Source of the DNA: a bacterium | GTDB taxonomy: Bacteria; UBP15; UBA6099 | Reading direction: 5' to 3' | Length of the DNA: 14,296 nucleotides | Assembly (NCBI GenBank): GCA_029573925.1 | Contig: JAKQBV010000076.1 | Span: 1 to 14,296, forward strand | In this document: one piece after another, positions 6,201 through 13,185 of the stretch | Position numbering within the stretch: position 1 is the first letter of the stretch | How the letters are laid out: every line of letters begins with the position of its first letter | The notes under the pieces: generated by a model | Told to the model about the DNA's origin: nothing | Database searches by the model: none | What the model saw: only the letters and a program-made list of their open reading frames with translations | Made by a program: the position numbers and the translations under genes

Positions 6201-7379
6201 TTGAAAACGATAGTTTACAACGGCAGGGTGATAGCCCCCGGAACCGCGCCGGAGACGGGATACGTCTTGGCGGCGGACGGGATAATTGAGAAGGTCGGGA
6301 CTGGGGCTCCGCCGGAGACGCCCGGCGCGGAAATGATAGACGCGCGCGGCGGCTGGATCGCTCCCGGCCTCGTCGATATTCACACTCACGGATTCGGCGG
6401 ACACTGGGGGTTCTTCAAAGCGAGCGAACTGCTGGACATGGCGCGCGCGCTGCCCGCGCGGGGCGTGACCGCGTTCGTTCCGACCACAGTGTCCCTGCCC
6501 CACCCCGCCGTGCTCGGCGCGGTCAGGGCGGTAAAAAGCGCGATGGCGAGTCAGTCGGAAAACGCGGACGTCGCGACCGCAGGGGCGCGCATTCTCGGCG
6601 TCAACATCGAAGGCCCGTACATCAACCCGGCAAAAGGCGGCGCGCATATTCCGAGCGCCATCCGGACCGCGCCCGAAAAAGAGGTCGCCGAAATATTGAG
6701 CGAGGCCGGCCCGGCGCTCCTGATGATGACGCTCGCTCCGGAGATTGCCGGCGGAATGGAACTTATCGACAGGCTCGCCGCCGCCGGCGTGCTGCCCGTT
6801 GTCGGCCACAGCGACGCCACAGCAGAGCAGACCCACGAGGCCGCCCGGCGCGGCGCGACCCATTTCACGCACCTCTTCAACGCCGTCCGCGCGTTCCACC
6901 AACGCGAACCCGGCTGCGCGTTCGCCGCCCTCGCCGACCCCGCTATGACTGTCGAACTGATACTTGACGGCAAACACGTCCACGCCGACGCCGCAAAGAT
7001 AGCGTTCGCGCTGAAATCAGCGAACCGCATGGCGCTCGTCACCGACTCTATTCACGCCGCCGGAATGCCTGACGGGGAATACGACGTCTGGGGATTCAAA
7101 GTGAATGTTAAAGACGGCGTGTGCGCCATCCCGAACGGAACGATGGCGGGCAGCGTGCTGACGCTGGATGTGGCGGTGAAAAACGCCGTCGAGCTACTAG
7201 GCGCGACGCCCGAAGAAGCATTCCGCATGGCTTCTCTCACCCCCGCGCGAATAATCGGGCGAGCAGACACGCTCGGCTCCCTCCAACCCGGCAAAGCGGC
7301 TGACATCGCGGTCTTCGATGAAGCCTTCAACTGCGCCGCAACCATTATCAACGGCCGCATTGCTTACCGGGCGGAGTGA
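6201..7379 (+). CDS. nagA: N-acetylglucosamine-6-phosphate deacetylase
   Basis: This 392-residue amidohydrolase removes acetate from N-acetylglucosamine-6-P to give glucosamine-6-P, the substrate of the upstream deaminase. The metal-binding and catalytic residues are in place: HTH at 61-63 (DIHTHGFGGH), Glu137 in NIEGPYINP, His203 in VVGHSDA, His224 in THLFNAV, and the catalytic Asp282 in VTDSIHAAG. HQREPG follows the HLFNAV block as in other NagA proteins. The start is TTG, supported by GGAGAG 5 bases upstream (6190-6195). It is the last gene of a three-gene unit with the PfkB-like and SIS genes. The gene ends at the boundary of an AT-richer insert. No terminator is obvious; a 7-bp inverted repeat (7384-7390 with 7405-7411) follows without a T-run. 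Confidence 0.95.
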   Translation: MKTIVYNGRVIAPGTAPETGYVLAADGIIEKVGTGAPPETPGAEMIDARGGWIAPGLVDIHTHGFGGHWGFFKASELLDMARALPARGVTAFVPTTVSLPHPAVLGAVRAVKSAMASQSENADVATAGARILGVNIEGPYINPAKGGAHIPSAIRTAPEKEVAEILSEAGPALLMMTLAPEIAGGMELIDRLAAAGVLPVVGHSDATAEQTHEAARRGATHFTHLFNAVRAFHQREPGCAFAALADPAMTVELILDGKHVHADAAKIAFALKSANRMALVTDSIHAAGMPDGEYDVWGFKVNVKDGVCAIPNGTMAGSVLTLDVAVKNAVELLGATPEEAFRMASLTPARIIGRADTLGSLQPGKAADIAVFDEAFNCAATIINGRIAYRAE

Positions 7380-7462
7380 ATCGCAACAAAGATATTTCGC
7401 CAGTTTTGTTGATTAATCACCAATATTGTCTTAATATTTGAGCAATAGTCGCATAAACCAAG

Positions 7463-7491
7463 ATTATTTTAGCGCTATACTCTAAAATAAT
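7463..7491 (+). promoter_or_regulatory. Promoter/operator palindrome of ATPase-RloB operon
   Basis: A perfect 10-bp inverted repeat, ATTATTTTAG (7463-7472) and CTAAAATAAT (7482-7491), encloses 9 bases that contain the -10 box TATACT (7476-7481). The -35 is weak at 17 bases (ATAAAC, 7453-7458). The start codon lies 24 bases beyond the right arm. The layout suggests a dimeric repressor that covers the promoter. Confidence 0.6.
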
Positions 7492-7515
7492 ACGGCTTTG
7501 CTAGGGAGAGATATC

Positions 7516-8856
7516 ATGCTTGTAGATTTCAGTGTTAAGAATTATTTGTCCTTTAAAGAGACTACCACATTCAGCATGATCGCGTCTTCGGACAAGACAC
7601 TTTGGGACACAAATGTAATAGAAAACGCGCAAGACACAGGAATCAACCTTATCAAAACCGCAATAATCTACGGACACAACGCCTCCGGAAAATCCAATCT
7701 TATCAAAGCAATGAATTTTATGGCGGATTTCGTTCAGAATTCCACAATTATTAATACTGATTCAGCAATCAAAGTGAATCCTTTCAAAATTGATCCTGAC
7801 TGTCTTAATAAACCAAGCGAGTTTGACATCAGGTTCATAGCCGATGGAACTATATATAACTACGGCTTTTCAGTGGACAGACAGAGGATTCATCAGGAGT
7901 GGTTGTATAGTTTTCCGAAAACGCAAAAGAGAGTCCTTTTTGAAAGAGATAACAATAAAAATAATCCTTTCTATTTCGGTTCTCACTTTAAGGGAGAAAA
8001 GAAAGTTCTAGAGAAACTCACCCGCGATGATTCACTGTTTCTCACAGTGGCGTCTGGATACAATAATACGGCTGCAAGAGCAATTCATTCACATATATCG
8101 ACTCTATCTAGTAATATCGTTATATATTCTGTATTCAATCGATTAATTGGATTATCGGCTATGCATACAACATTCATATCTCAAGAGGTTCCAGATATTC
8201 AGAATAGCATAAAAAGCTTTGTTTTGAATGCTGACACTGGCATAGTCGATATAATATCTCCTAAAGAAAAACTATCTATTGAAAACATCGAAAACAAATC
8301 AAAAGCTTTTGTTAATGATTTTAAATCAGATGAAAACAATCTGAATGTTTTTCCTGATAATGATTTTGTTTCATTTTCTTCAGGCATAGGCGTCAAATAT
8401 CCAAAAACTCTCCACAAGACAAAGAATCAAAAAGGCAATATTGTTGAAACAGAGTTTGACTTTTCTGAAGAATCTGACGGCACAAAGATGTGGTATGGTT
8501 TGGCAGGGCCAATCAATAATACGCTTTATAACGGTGATATTGCCGTATTGGACGAATTTGATATTAAGCTTCACCCATTGTTAAGCAAAGAGCTGATTTC
8601 CATGTTCCACAATGTGAAGACCAATCCCAAAAACTCTCAATTCATCGGAACAACACACAACACGGATTTGCTTGACAAAGATTTATTAAGGCGGGATCAG
8701 ATATGGTTCACTGAAAAGAAACAGGACACTGGCGCGACAGACCTATACTCTCTCTGGGATTTCAAAAAGAAGCCGAGAAAGGAAGAGGATTACAGAAAGA
8801 ACTATCTGGCGGGCAGATACGGCGCTGTTCCAATTCTGGAGAAGTTCGAATCATGA
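7516..8856 (+). CDS. AAA15/RloA-like ATPase of an AbiL/RloAB-type defence pair
   Basis: This 446-residue ABC/AAA ATPase has the family's N-terminal layout: LVDFSVKNYLSFKET, then Walker A GHNASGKS (53-60). A long middle insert follows, then the signature-like SEESDGT (317-323). Walker B is IAVLDEFD with Asp346 and Glu347, and a His381 switch-like GTTHNTDLLD completes the set. All nucleotide-binding motifs are intact. Related proteins are RloA, AbiLi and the ATPase of PARIS-like systems; they act as sensors that release or activate a TOPRIM effector. The start at 7516 is chosen for AGGGAG at 7503-7508. The gene overlaps the next gene by four bases (ATGA). Codon use is AT-richer than that of nagA or dtd, consistent with transfer. 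Confidence 0.85.
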   Translation: MLVDFSVKNYLSFKETTTFSMIASSDKTLWDTNVIENAQDTGINLIKTAIIYGHNASGKSNLIKAMNFMADFVQNSTIINTDSAIKVNPFKIDPDCLNKPSEFDIRFIADGTIYNYGFSVDRQRIHQEWLYSFPKTQKRVLFERDNNKNNPFYFGSHFKGEKKVLEKLTRDDSLFLTVASGYNNTAARAIHSHISTLSSNIVIYSVFNRLIGLSAMHTTFISQEVPDIQNSIKSFVLNADTGIVDIISPKEKLSIENIENKSKAFVNDFKSDENNLNVFPDNDFVSFSSGIGVKYPKTLHKTKNQKGNIVETEFDFSEESDGTKMWYGLAGPINNTLYNGDIAVLDEFDIKLHPLLSKELISMFHNVKTNPKNSQFIGTTHNTDLLDKDLLRRDQIWFTEKKQDTGATDLYSLWDFKKKPRKEEDYRKNYLAGRYGAVPILEKFES

Positions 8857-9497
8857 AAAAGAATCCGCCTCAACCGGGATCAAAAAAGCAGAGGACATCT
8901 TTGCGACGCGATAGAAGCTTAAACAGAAGCAAACCGAGCAGAGACGAGCGGCCCCATTACCTAATCGTCTGCGAAGGTGAAAAAAGAGAAAAGCTTTATT
9001 TTGAAAAAATGAGACATCATTTCAGATATCCCAAGTCAGCGGTCGAAGTGGTGGGAAAAGATGGCTCTGGAACAAACCCGAAAAGCATCGTCGAATACGC
9101 AAAGGAAAGAAAAGATGAATTCGACGCTGTCTGGTGCGTTTTTGACCGCGACGAACATGATTATTTCGATGATGCAATCCTGCAAGCGCGCGACAATGAC
9201 ATTCATGTCGCTTTTTCAACCCCATGCGTTGAACTCTGGTTTCTACTTCATTTTCAAGACCAGAGAAGACACATCGAAAGAGGCGCGGCAAAAAGCGCTT
9301 TGAGGAAACACATATCAGATTATGAAGATGATTATGACAGCGTTTTTCAGAAAACATTTCCCAATGTCGAAAGCGCGAAGAACCGGGCAAAAGCTCTCAG
9401 AGACACGCATATAAAGAACGGCAGCCCTGAAACTGAGAATCCTTCGAGCAGCGTTGATTCTCTTGTTGATTTTCTTGACAATCACAAACCACAATAG
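8853..9497 (+). CDS. RloB-family TOPRIM-like effector (AbiLii-like)
   Basis: This 214-residue protein has a basic N-terminus (many Lys/Arg in residues 2-30). A TOPRIM-like core follows: YLIVCEGEKREKLYFEK with Glu41, then WCVFDRDEHD with Asp98/Asp100. The RloB hallmark PCVELWFLLHF (124-134) includes Glu127, Trp129 and His133. TOPRIM domains use these acidic residues to bind metal and cut or reseal nucleic acid, so it is probably a metal-dependent nuclease. The order (ATPase first, RloB second, 4-base overlap) is that of RloA/RloB and AbiL operons. A role in phage defence is inferred from the family, not shown here. The substrate is unknown. Confidence 0.85.
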   Translation: MKKNPPQPGSKKQRTSLRRDRSLNRSKPSRDERPHYLIVCEGEKREKLYFEKMRHHFRYPKSAVEVVGKDGSGTNPKSIVEYAKERKDEFDAVWCVFDRDEHDYFDDAILQARDNDIHVAFSTPCVELWFLLHFQDQRRHIERGAAKSALRKHISDYEDDYDSVFQKTFPNVESAKNRAKALRDTHIKNGSPETENPSSSVDSLVDFLDNHKPQ

Positions 9498-9525
9498 TCT
9501 TTTTTCTTACACTCTTCATAATAAA

Positions 9526-9562
9526 GCCGATTTTGAATTGAACGAAGTTCAACGAAATCGGC
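9526..9562. repeat. Long bulged hairpin with GAA loop
   Basis: An outer stem pairs 9526-9535 with 9553-9562 (one G-T pair), with GCCGATTT opposite AAATCGGC. A two-A bulge separates it from an inner 6-bp stem, TTGAAC (9538-9543) and GTTCAA (9547-9552), closed by loop GAA. A T7 run (9573-9579) follows 10 bases later on the plus strand. It may be the terminator of the ATPase-RloB operon or a structured RNA. Confidence 0.6.
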
Positions 9563-9593
9563 ACATCGAGAGTTTTTTTGGAAGGGGCGCGGG

Positions 9594-9621
9594 GAAACCT
9601 ATTTTTGAAAAAAATGGTTTC
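9594..9621. repeat. Second hairpin with GAA loop
   Basis: GAAACC (9594-9599) pairs with GGTTTC (9616-9621). After one bulged T, ATTTTT (9601-9606) pairs with AAAAAT (9610-9615) around a GAA loop. It sits 32 bases after the first hairpin and about 30 before the end of the convergent hydrolase gene. No T-run follows it on either strand. Confidence 0.55.
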
Positions 9622-9649
9622 ACCGCAAATTCAAAAAACAATCATTTCA

Positions 9650-10591
9650 TCATTGCCTATTTGCCAAATATTTTTCTAAGAAAGCGGCGGAGCGGGAGCG
9701 GGCTTCGGCGGCTTGTTCGCTGTCTGGCGACATGATGACGAAGCCGTGGTCCATGCCTTCTCCGGTGACTTCTAGGACATCGACAATTTTTCCGGCGGCC
9801 TTCAGCGCGGCAGCCATCTCCCGCGACTGGTCGGGCGGAACCGTCCGGTCGGGGTCGCTGTAGCTGATGAACAGCGGGGGCGCGTTATTCACATAGCTTA
9901 TCGGCGAATATCTTCTTTTGAAAACCGTCAGTTCCTTCTTTGATTTAATCTTTGCAAGCCGCTGCATCTCAGCTTCGAGCAGCCGCGAAAACGGATTCTC
10001 GAAGTTCACGAAATTCAGGGGCGCGTAGTACAGGACGGCTGCGACGACGGACGTGTCGGCGTCCGCGTATTCAGGCAGGTAGGGCTGAAACTCCGGCATG
10101 TTTGCGGTGAGGGCGACCATCGCGGCAAGATAAGCTCCGGCGGACTCTCCGAGAGCGGCGATTCTAGCCGGGTCGATGTTGTATTCGGCGGCGTTTGCCC
10201 TCATCCAAGCCAGCGCGCATTTGACGTCTTTGATGTTGTTGGGAAAAATCCCGCCTTCGCCAAGCAGCCTGTAGTCAACGTTAAACACGACATAGCCGAG
10301 GGACGCGTAATATCTCATGAAAGGCGGCAGGCTCGACCAGTTTTTAGAGCCGCCGACGAACCCGCCGCCGTGTATGGAGAGGATGCCGGGGAAAGGCCCC
10401 TCGCCTTCCGGCGCGTAGATGTCTCCGGCCAATTTCAACCCATCTATCTCTGCGAACACGATGTCTTTTTGTTCGACCACATTGAAAGCGGCAGCCGACG
10501 CCGGGACCGGAAACAGCGCCGCGAGCGCGGCCAGAACGATAGCCGCCGCGAGTATTCTTGCCGCCGTCGTTGTTTTTGCAAATGTTGTCAT
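9650..10591 (-). CDS. Secreted alpha/beta-hydrolase (esterase-like)
   Basis: This 313-residue protein has a signal peptide with a long hydrophobic stretch ending in ASA (residues about 31-33). The mature part is an alpha/beta-hydrolase with the oxyanion motif HGGGF, nucleophile elbow GESAG, an acid in SDPDRTVPPDQS and His in GMDHGF. This is the BD-FAE/lipase-like group that includes acetyl-xylan, feruloyl and general carbohydrate esterases. The triad appears complete, and the substrate cannot be read from the sequence. It acts in the periplasm or outside. GGCGGA lies 8 bases upstream of the start, and AAGGAAGG-like bases a little farther off. It is a single gene that converges on the AT-rich ATPase/RloB insert. 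Confidence 0.85.
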   Translation of the reverse strand: MTTFAKTTTAARILAAAIVLAALAALFPVPASAAAFNVVEQKDIVFAEIDGLKLAGDIYAPEGEGPFPGILSIHGGGFVGGSKNWSSLPPFMRYYASLGYVVFNVDYRLLGEGGIFPNNIKDVKCALAWMRANAAEYNIDPARIAALGESAGAYLAAMVALTANMPEFQPYLPEYADADTSVVAAVLYYAPLNFVNFENPFSRLLEAEMQRLAKIKSKKELTVFKRRYSPISYVNNAPPLFISYSDPDRTVPPDQSREMAAALKAAGKIVDVLEVTGEGMDHGFVIMSPDSEQAAEARSRSAAFLEKYLANRQ

Positions 10592-10635
10592 CGCGAGTGT
10601 CCGCCTTCCTTAAGCCGCATAGTTCACGGCCTTAC

Positions 10636-10664
10636 ATTGTACGCGTGTCCGCCGCCCTGTTCAA
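10636..10664 (-). promoter_or_regulatory. Promoter of the alpha/beta-hydrolase gene
   Basis: On the minus strand TTGAAC (10659-10664), exactly 17 bases, then TACAAT (10636-10641). This is the best-matched sigma70-type promoter in the window, with a leader of about 40 bases. Confidence 0.65.
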
Positions 10665-10696
10665 GCCATGTCAGATTGGGCGCGCGACCCGACTCG

Positions 10697-10730
10697 AAAG
10701 TCCGACCCTTGCTTCCGGGCGGACTTTTTT
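10697..10730 (+). terminator. Orphan intrinsic terminator-like hairpin
   Basis: AAAGTCCG (10697-10704) pairs with CGGACTTT (10720-10727), and CCC (10706-10708) pairs with GGG (10717-10719), leaving a bulged A and an 8-base loop. A T6 run (10725-10730) and ATTTT follow at once, so it is a classic terminator on the plus strand. No plus-strand gene precedes it: the hydrolase is transcribed leftward. Confidence 0.6.
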
Positions 10731-10738
10731 ATTTTGTC

Positions 10739-10747
10739 TGCTATAAT
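10739..10747 (+). promoter_or_regulatory. Extended -10 promoter of the SPOR-protein gene
   Basis: TGCTATAAT is a perfect -10 box (10742-10747) with an upstream TG, which can compensate for the lack of a good -35 box. It starts a leader of about 40 bases and follows the terminator-like hairpin immediately. Confidence 0.55.
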
Positions 10748-10792
10748 ATGTTGCGGCGGCGCAGTGAGTTTACACCTTCGCCGAAATGAGAC

Positions 10793-11929
10793 ATGCGGGA
10801 TTTTTTGAGAAAACTAATCGAGGACAGAGCGAGGCGCGCGGCGGCGATTGTGATTGTTGCGGCGGTGTCCGCGATAGCGGCTTTCGCCGAAGATGAGCTT
10901 GTCCCCGGCGGAGCGTCTGAAATCCCCGCGCCCCAAATCTCCGCCGAAGCTGCGGCGACCCGGAAGCTGTTTATCGTCCGCTCTTCTCCGATTATTACTG
11001 ATAAAGAGTATGAGCGGCGCGCGGCGCTTCTTTCCATAGAGGGATACCATCCTTTCAAGCGCGAGGAAACAGCGTCAAACGGAGACAAGTATTTCACCAT
11101 CGAAATGGGAACGTTCTCCGAGATGGCAACGGCAATGGATCTGCTGATGAGAATCAAGCAAATCGATTCTGACTTTTATATTGTCGGCACACAGTCTACG
11201 CGGGCTGCCACAGGCGGGCTGCTGGATGATATGGAGCATATATTTCCGGGAGCCGGGCGAGCGCGGGCGGTTCTTCCGTCGGGTTCCGCAGAGGATTCTT
11301 TGAGCCTTCTGCTTGCGCAGGCGGCGGGGCCTAAGACCGGCTCGGTCGCGGTTAAAACCTCCGCAGACGGCGTGGAAAAGCTTGTTGTGCGGCGTCTTAT
11401 TAAGCCCAGCGACATGGGCGCTGCCGCCGGAGCGGCGATTGAGCTGTCCTTTGCGGCTGCGGCTATTCCGCGCGGAAGTTCCGCGCGCGGCGCGGATGAC
11501 AGCCCGGCCCTTGCGCGCTCAGGCCCGCGCGCGGCGACGGCGGATTCTAGGATATCCCGCTCGCCATCCCCCGAACCCGTCTCCGAAAAACTCCGCAGGA
11601 TTGCATGGGCAATGCGCGCTGAAGGCTTGGACGTTTATCTCGAAGACGAAACTTTCAAAGGGCCGGAAGGCGTGCTGGTGGGAATGTTCGACAGGCAGAG
11701 CGAAGCCGCGGAACTCGGCAGAGAACTACAGGAGTACGGCTACGCGGTGAACATAATCATGGAAACCGGACTGAAAGACATGTACTACGTATACGCCGAC
11801 CCGGAGAGCGCGGCGACGGATATGATGATTGTGACGCCGGAGGCGACAGACCCATACCGGGCGAGCGACGCTTTCTCTCCGCCGCTGAACCCCGGAGTCG
11901 AGGCGCTATTGAATATGTCAAAACCCTGA
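10793..11929 (+). CDS. Envelope protein with SPOR-like domains
   Basis: This 378-residue protein begins with a signal sequence or membrane anchor (RARRAAAIVIVAAVSAIAAF, cleavage possible near residue 32). Residues about 58-131 look like a SPOR-type fold (KLFIVRSSPIITDKEYERRA ... FYIVGT). Residues about 255-335 hold a second, similar unit (RRIAWAMRAEGLDVYLE ... YAVNIIMET). An Ala/Ser/Arg-rich linker joins them. SPOR domains bind denuded peptidoglycan at division sites, so it may act in septation or wall metabolism; similarity is by pattern only. The start has a poor ribosome site (GAG 2-5 bases upstream), so an alternative start is possible. dtd begins 14 bases downstream, suggesting an operon. 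Confidence 0.6.
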   Translation: MRDFLRKLIEDRARRAAAIVIVAAVSAIAAFAEDELVPGGASEIPAPQISAEAAATRKLFIVRSSPIITDKEYERRAALLSIEGYHPFKREETASNGDKYFTIEMGTFSEMATAMDLLMRIKQIDSDFYIVGTQSTRAATGGLLDDMEHIFPGAGRARAVLPSGSAEDSLSLLLAQAAGPKTGSVAVKTSADGVEKLVVRRLIKPSDMGAAAGAAIELSFAAAAIPRGSSARGADDSPALARSGPRAATADSRISRSPSPEPVSEKLRRIAWAMRAEGLDVYLEDETFKGPEGVLVGMFDRQSEAAELGRELQEYGYAVNIIMETGLKDMYYVYADPESAATDMMIVTPEATDPYRASDAFSPPLNPGVEALLNMSKP

Positions 11930-11943
11930 AAGCGGGAAGCGAT

Positions 11944-12405
11944 ATGAAAGCGGTAGCGCAGAGAGTGAAGAGCGCGTCGGTGTCGGTCGACGGAGTGGAG
12001 ACCGGGCGAATCGGGCCGGGGTTGGTAGTTTTTCTCGGAGTCGGCCACGGAGACACCGAGGCGGACGTCGATTTCATGGTTCGCAAAATAGTGAACCTGC
12101 GCGTGTTCGAGGACGACGCTGGCAAGATGAACTTGTCCGCGCTGGATTTGAAACACGGGATTCTGGCGATTTCGCAGTTCACGCTGCTGGGGGACTGCCG
12201 GAAGGGGAACAGGCCGAACTTCACCGGGGCGGCGCCGCCGGAAGAAGCCGAAAAACTGTACGAGCTTTTCAAGAAGAAAGCGGCGGAACATCTCCAAGTA
12301 GCCTGCGGCGTGTTCGGGGCGATGATGGAGATCGAGGCGATGAATCACGGTCCGGTGACGATAATAATTGAAAGCCCCAAGAGCGCGGGGCCGGACGGCG
12401 GCTGA
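11944..12405 (+). CDS. dtd: D-aminoacyl-tRNA deacylase
   Basis: This 153-residue protein is a clear Dtd/DTD1. It starts with MKAVAQRVKSASVSVDG. It carries the SQFTLLGD motif, and NHGPVT fits the NxGPVT motif that holds the cross-subunit Gly-cisPro selectivity filter. The length is typical. It acts as a cytosolic dimer that hydrolyses D-amino acids (and glycine) wrongly attached to tRNA, a proofreading step. GGGAAG 5-10 bases upstream gives the start. It lies between the SPOR-like gene and the methyltransferase, only 3 bases before the latter, so all three are probably co-transcribed, perhaps without functional relation. Confidence 0.95.
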   Translation: MKAVAQRVKSASVSVDGVETGRIGPGLVVFLGVGHGDTEADVDFMVRKIVNLRVFEDDAGKMNLSALDLKHGILAISQFTLLGDCRKGNRPNFTGAAPPEEAEKLYELFKKKAAEHLQVACGVFGAMMEIEAMNHGPVTIIIESPKSAGPDGG

Positions 12406-12408
12406 ACA

Positions 12409-13185
12409 ATGAAAAAAACGATAAGAAAAATCACCGGAAAAATCCTCAGTTCCGCCGGGATCATGCCGAAATATAAAATGGTCTCGACGCTGCTGAAGCA
12501 CAGATCGCTGAGGCGGGAAATAATCGCCTGCCTGTACGTCAAGTGGGACGGGATAGAGATAGGGCCGTTCGCGAACCCGCTGGAGACATACGGGCTTGCG
12601 AATGTGAAATATGTGGACAGGATGACTTTGCCGGAATTGCGGGCGCTGTACCCGGAAATGAAAGACGTCGAACTGGCAAATATCGACATAGTGGACGACG
12701 GCGAAAAGCTGAGGACAATCGGCGACGGAACTCAGGATTTCGTGATAGCAAACCATTTTATCGAACACACGGTCAACCCGATCGGGGCGCTCGAAAACAT
12801 GCTGAGGGTTTTGAAACCGGGCGGCATACTGTTCTGCGCCGTTCCTGACATGAGGAAGACGTTCGACAGCCGCCGGACGCCGACGCCGGCAGAGCATCTT
12901 GTGAGAGACTTCGCAGACGGGGACGCGGCTGCTGTCGAGCCGCATTTTCTGGATTTCGCAGAAAAAGTCGAAGGATTGTTCGGCAAGGAGGAAATCCAAA
13001 GGCGCGCCCGCGAGCTGATGGACAACGAGCACGGCGTCCATTTCCATTTCCACTGCTGGAGACCCGTAGATATGATGGGGCTTCTACACAAGCTTAACAT
13101 CGAGCTGAACTTCCCGTTCGATGTCGAGCATTTCGGCTCAAGCGGACAGGAAATGATTATCGTGCTTAGGAAAACTTCTAACTGA
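12409..13185 (+). CDS. Class I SAM-dependent methyltransferase
   Basis: This 258-residue protein has the Methyltransf_11-type core. Motif I is GIEIGPFANPL, the EIGxxxNPL variant of the SAM-binding loop. VKYVDRM ends the next strand. Then come TQDFVIANHFIEHTVNPIGA and LRVLKPGGILFCAVPDMRKT. A C-terminal region with HFHFHCWRP and a final GQEMIIVLRK strand completes it. Relatives of this variant often sit in surface-polysaccharide loci; the methyl acceptor is unknown. A glycosyltransferase gene lies immediately beyond in the opposite direction. It starts 3 bases after dtd, and its stop codon overlaps the convergent gene by 8 bases. Confidence 0.8.
   Translation: MKKTIRKITGKILSSAGIMPKYKMVSTLLKHRSLRREIIACLYVKWDGIEIGPFANPLETYGLANVKYVDRMTLPELRALYPEMKDVELANIDIVDDGEKLRTIGDGTQDFVIANHFIEHTVNPIGALENMLRVLKPGGILFCAVPDMRKTFDSRRTPTPAEHLVRDFADGDAAAVEPHFLDFAEKVEGLFGKEEIQRRARELMDNEHGVHFHFHCWRPVDMMGLLHKLNIELNFPFDVEHFGSSGQEMIIVLRKTSN

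Noticed and set aside
7384..7411. nagA terminator from the CAACAAA/TTTGTTG repeat
   Set aside because: 14-base loop, AT-rich stem and no T-run after the stem.
7391..9669. Direct-repeat attachment sites flanking the defence-like insert
   Set aside because: Only a loose match (TATTTCGCCA near 7394 and TATTTGCCA near 9659), too short and imperfect. No integrase or tRNA is present.
11785..13053. 422-codon minus-strand open frame opposite dtd and the methyltransferase
   Set aside because: Crosses two clear genes antisense and has the composition of a GC-rich shadow frame.
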